Origin: Obelidium mucronatum
Taxonomy: Eukaryota; Chytridiomycota; Chytridiomycetes; Chytridiales; Chytriomycetaceae
Direction of reading: 5' to 3'
Assembly: GCA_025765595.1 (NCBI GenBank)
Contig: JAIVFH010000026.1
Coordinates: 248,001-312,000, forward strand
DNA length: 64,000 nucleotides
The position numbers and the translations under genes are program-made. Of the stretch, positions 62,757 through 64,000 are shown one piece after another. The notes beneath the pieces were generated by a model. The model saw nothing but the letters and a program-made list of their open reading frames with translations. It was not told the origin of the DNA and made no database searches. The number at the start of each line of letters is the position of its first letter. Within the stretch, counting starts at the first letter, position 1.

Positions 62757-64000
62757 GTCCGTTTCTATTTTCTTTTTCTGTGTTTTTTTTCCCTAAGAAC
62801 CTTAAGGGGGAAAGCACTGGCAAGAAAAAAAAAATCTCACTTGCAAAATTTTCGTTGCTTCGAGCCTCCCAAAAATGTCTTTTTCCCTCCCTGGCTTGAC
62901 ACATAAGCCGTCCATCTCCATTTTTTTTGTCGTTTTCTGTTATCTTTTTGACATTTCTCGTGACACGAAGCGATGTGCTGTTGCTGAACATTCCAACGAG
63001 AAAACTTCCTAGCATCTTGAAACAAAACGGCAAACACTTTTCTTTCGAAACAAGAGGGGATTCCTTTTTGCGGTGCTGTTCTGAAACAAGCTGCCCCCAA
63101 TCATGAAAATGAGACTCCAAGGGTGGCACTTTTTCTTTCCTGATGAATTTCCCTTATCATTGAAATCAAATTCGCGGATATCACTGGTATCACAGAAGCA
63201 ACATTTGTGTAGAAGCCGACTCTTTGAGAATATAATGCGTTTCTTTTTGCGTTCGACATCAATGACACATGCATGATGATAAGATCGTTCTGACATGAAA
63301 GGGGTCTTCTTGGAAAAAAAAAAAAAAAAGACACAAGCAGAAGTCCAAAAGAATCCAGAAACCTTTTCGATTTTTCCAAAGAGATTACGCTTTTCAAGCA
63401 GATTACAATGACATGAAGAAACAACATCGAAATGTCAAGGATTTCTAGAGACAACGACAATTTTCCCCACAAGTTATTGATGATGAATCGGACCGAAATC
63501 AGAAAGAGGGCCAATATTATCCACAAGACCAAAGTAGATGGGGGGGAGGAAGACGACCAAATTGGGTTCATCAATAACTGACGTTATATGCTGCATTATA
63601 TGCTCACGTCTGTGCCACCAAAATTTCCCTCCAAATAACTTGAGAATATCCTGATCGTTTTGGTTTGCGAATTCGCTCATCGCTTTCGAAAGAGAAAAAA
63701 AACGGAAGGCAGTGGGGTCGGGCTGGTTTTCCTTTCAAATCGCCGCCGCAAAGCTGAAAGAATTATCGGTAATCGTACTGCGCAACGTTGAAACGCTATC
63801 GACATAATCACTGTGACGCAAATATTCTGCCCTTCTTTTTCTCTGGGGTTCTTTTTTTATCGTTGTAAATCGTTGTAGATAGATAGAAACCGTTGGAATA
63901 CAAATAGATAGGAACCTTTTTTTTTCTATCTAAAGAGAAACAAAAGCACGCACCACCACGTGTTACTTTATTTGGGCGTTCGCTGAGATGATTTTCTATC
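62757..64000. other. Upstream region of the GATA factor; one weak ORF
   Basis: About 1.2 kb without a convincing gene, including several pyrimidine- or A-rich runs (for example 63313-63330). The only ORF worth noting is minus-strand 63474-63680 (68 codons, MSEFANQNDQDILKLFGGKF...), which has an ATG and balanced composition but no recognised homology. The region probably contains the promoter and long 5' leader of the GATA factor gene. Confidence 0.4.

Overview
This is a gene-dense stretch of a eukaryotic nuclear genome with many short spliceosomal introns (about 50-80 bp, mostly GT-AG). The gene content points to a fungus, probably an early-diverging zoosporic one (chytrid-like). The evidence is a fungal-type sphingolipid C9-methyltransferase, WSC-domain surface proteins, type I metacaspases, fungal-style GATA regulators, a Ufo1-like F-box protein, plant-type LRRs, a CCDC191-like coiled-coil protein and a KICSTOR (KICS2-like) subunit. 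No bacterial operons, CRISPR arrays or recognisable transposons were seen. Assignment to Chytridiomycota is inference.

Layout. 1-3.3 kb: 3' part of a secreted lectin-like repeat gene. 3.6-6.9 kb: two tandem metacaspases; a third lies at 26.0-27.8 kb. 7.1-9.0 kb: F-box/WD40 protein. 9.1-12.5 kb: two paralogues of an unrecognised family. 12.5-14.3 kb: Nup159/Nup214-like nucleoporin. 14.5-17.9 kb: Ufo1-like F-box/WD40/UIM protein. 18.2-19.8 kb: sphingolipid C9-methyltransferase with two apparent frameshifts. 20.0-25.7 kb: a hypothetical helical protein and a coiled-coil protein. 28.2-31.7 kb: aldo/keto reductase and two paralogous Cys-rich proteins, one truncated. 32.2-35.0 kb: KICS2-like protein and a small GPI-type protein. 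35.2-47.4 kb: four MBOAT/wax-synthase-like genes plus a relic, interspersed with CBM9/WSC surface proteins, a nucleotidyltransferase and an F-box/LRR gene. 47.5-50.6 kb: alpha/beta hydrolase, Nus1/NgBR and a member of an unrecognised family. 50.9-56.8 kb: a same-strand array of GATA-derived genes. 57-60.8 kb: a third CBM9/WSC gene and two paralogues of a putative mitochondrial family. 61.8-62.8 kb: another GATA factor. The last 1.2 kb holds no convincing gene.

The most striking element is the GATA-derived array at 50.9-56.8 kb. Two genes keep a canonical GATA finger. The next four encode small basic proteins (about 134-188 residues) in which the first zinc-binding Cys is gone and the invariant finger Trp has become Cys, giving C-x7-C-x9-C-x2-C (x13 in the last). 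All six share a short N-terminal DQ..Y.F(L) helix motif, and the four derived copies share a new basic tail (consensus RGSVSR.RR). This looks like a lineage-specific, neofunctionalised finger family.

Other themes are lineage-specific tandem expansion with modular domain gain and loss (metacaspase prodomains, WSC copy number, MBOATs) and extreme compaction: same-strand neighbours are separated by only 18, 37 and 40 bp. Exon boundaries were inferred by eye from reading frames, paralogue alignment and GT/AG signals, and should be checked against transcripts.
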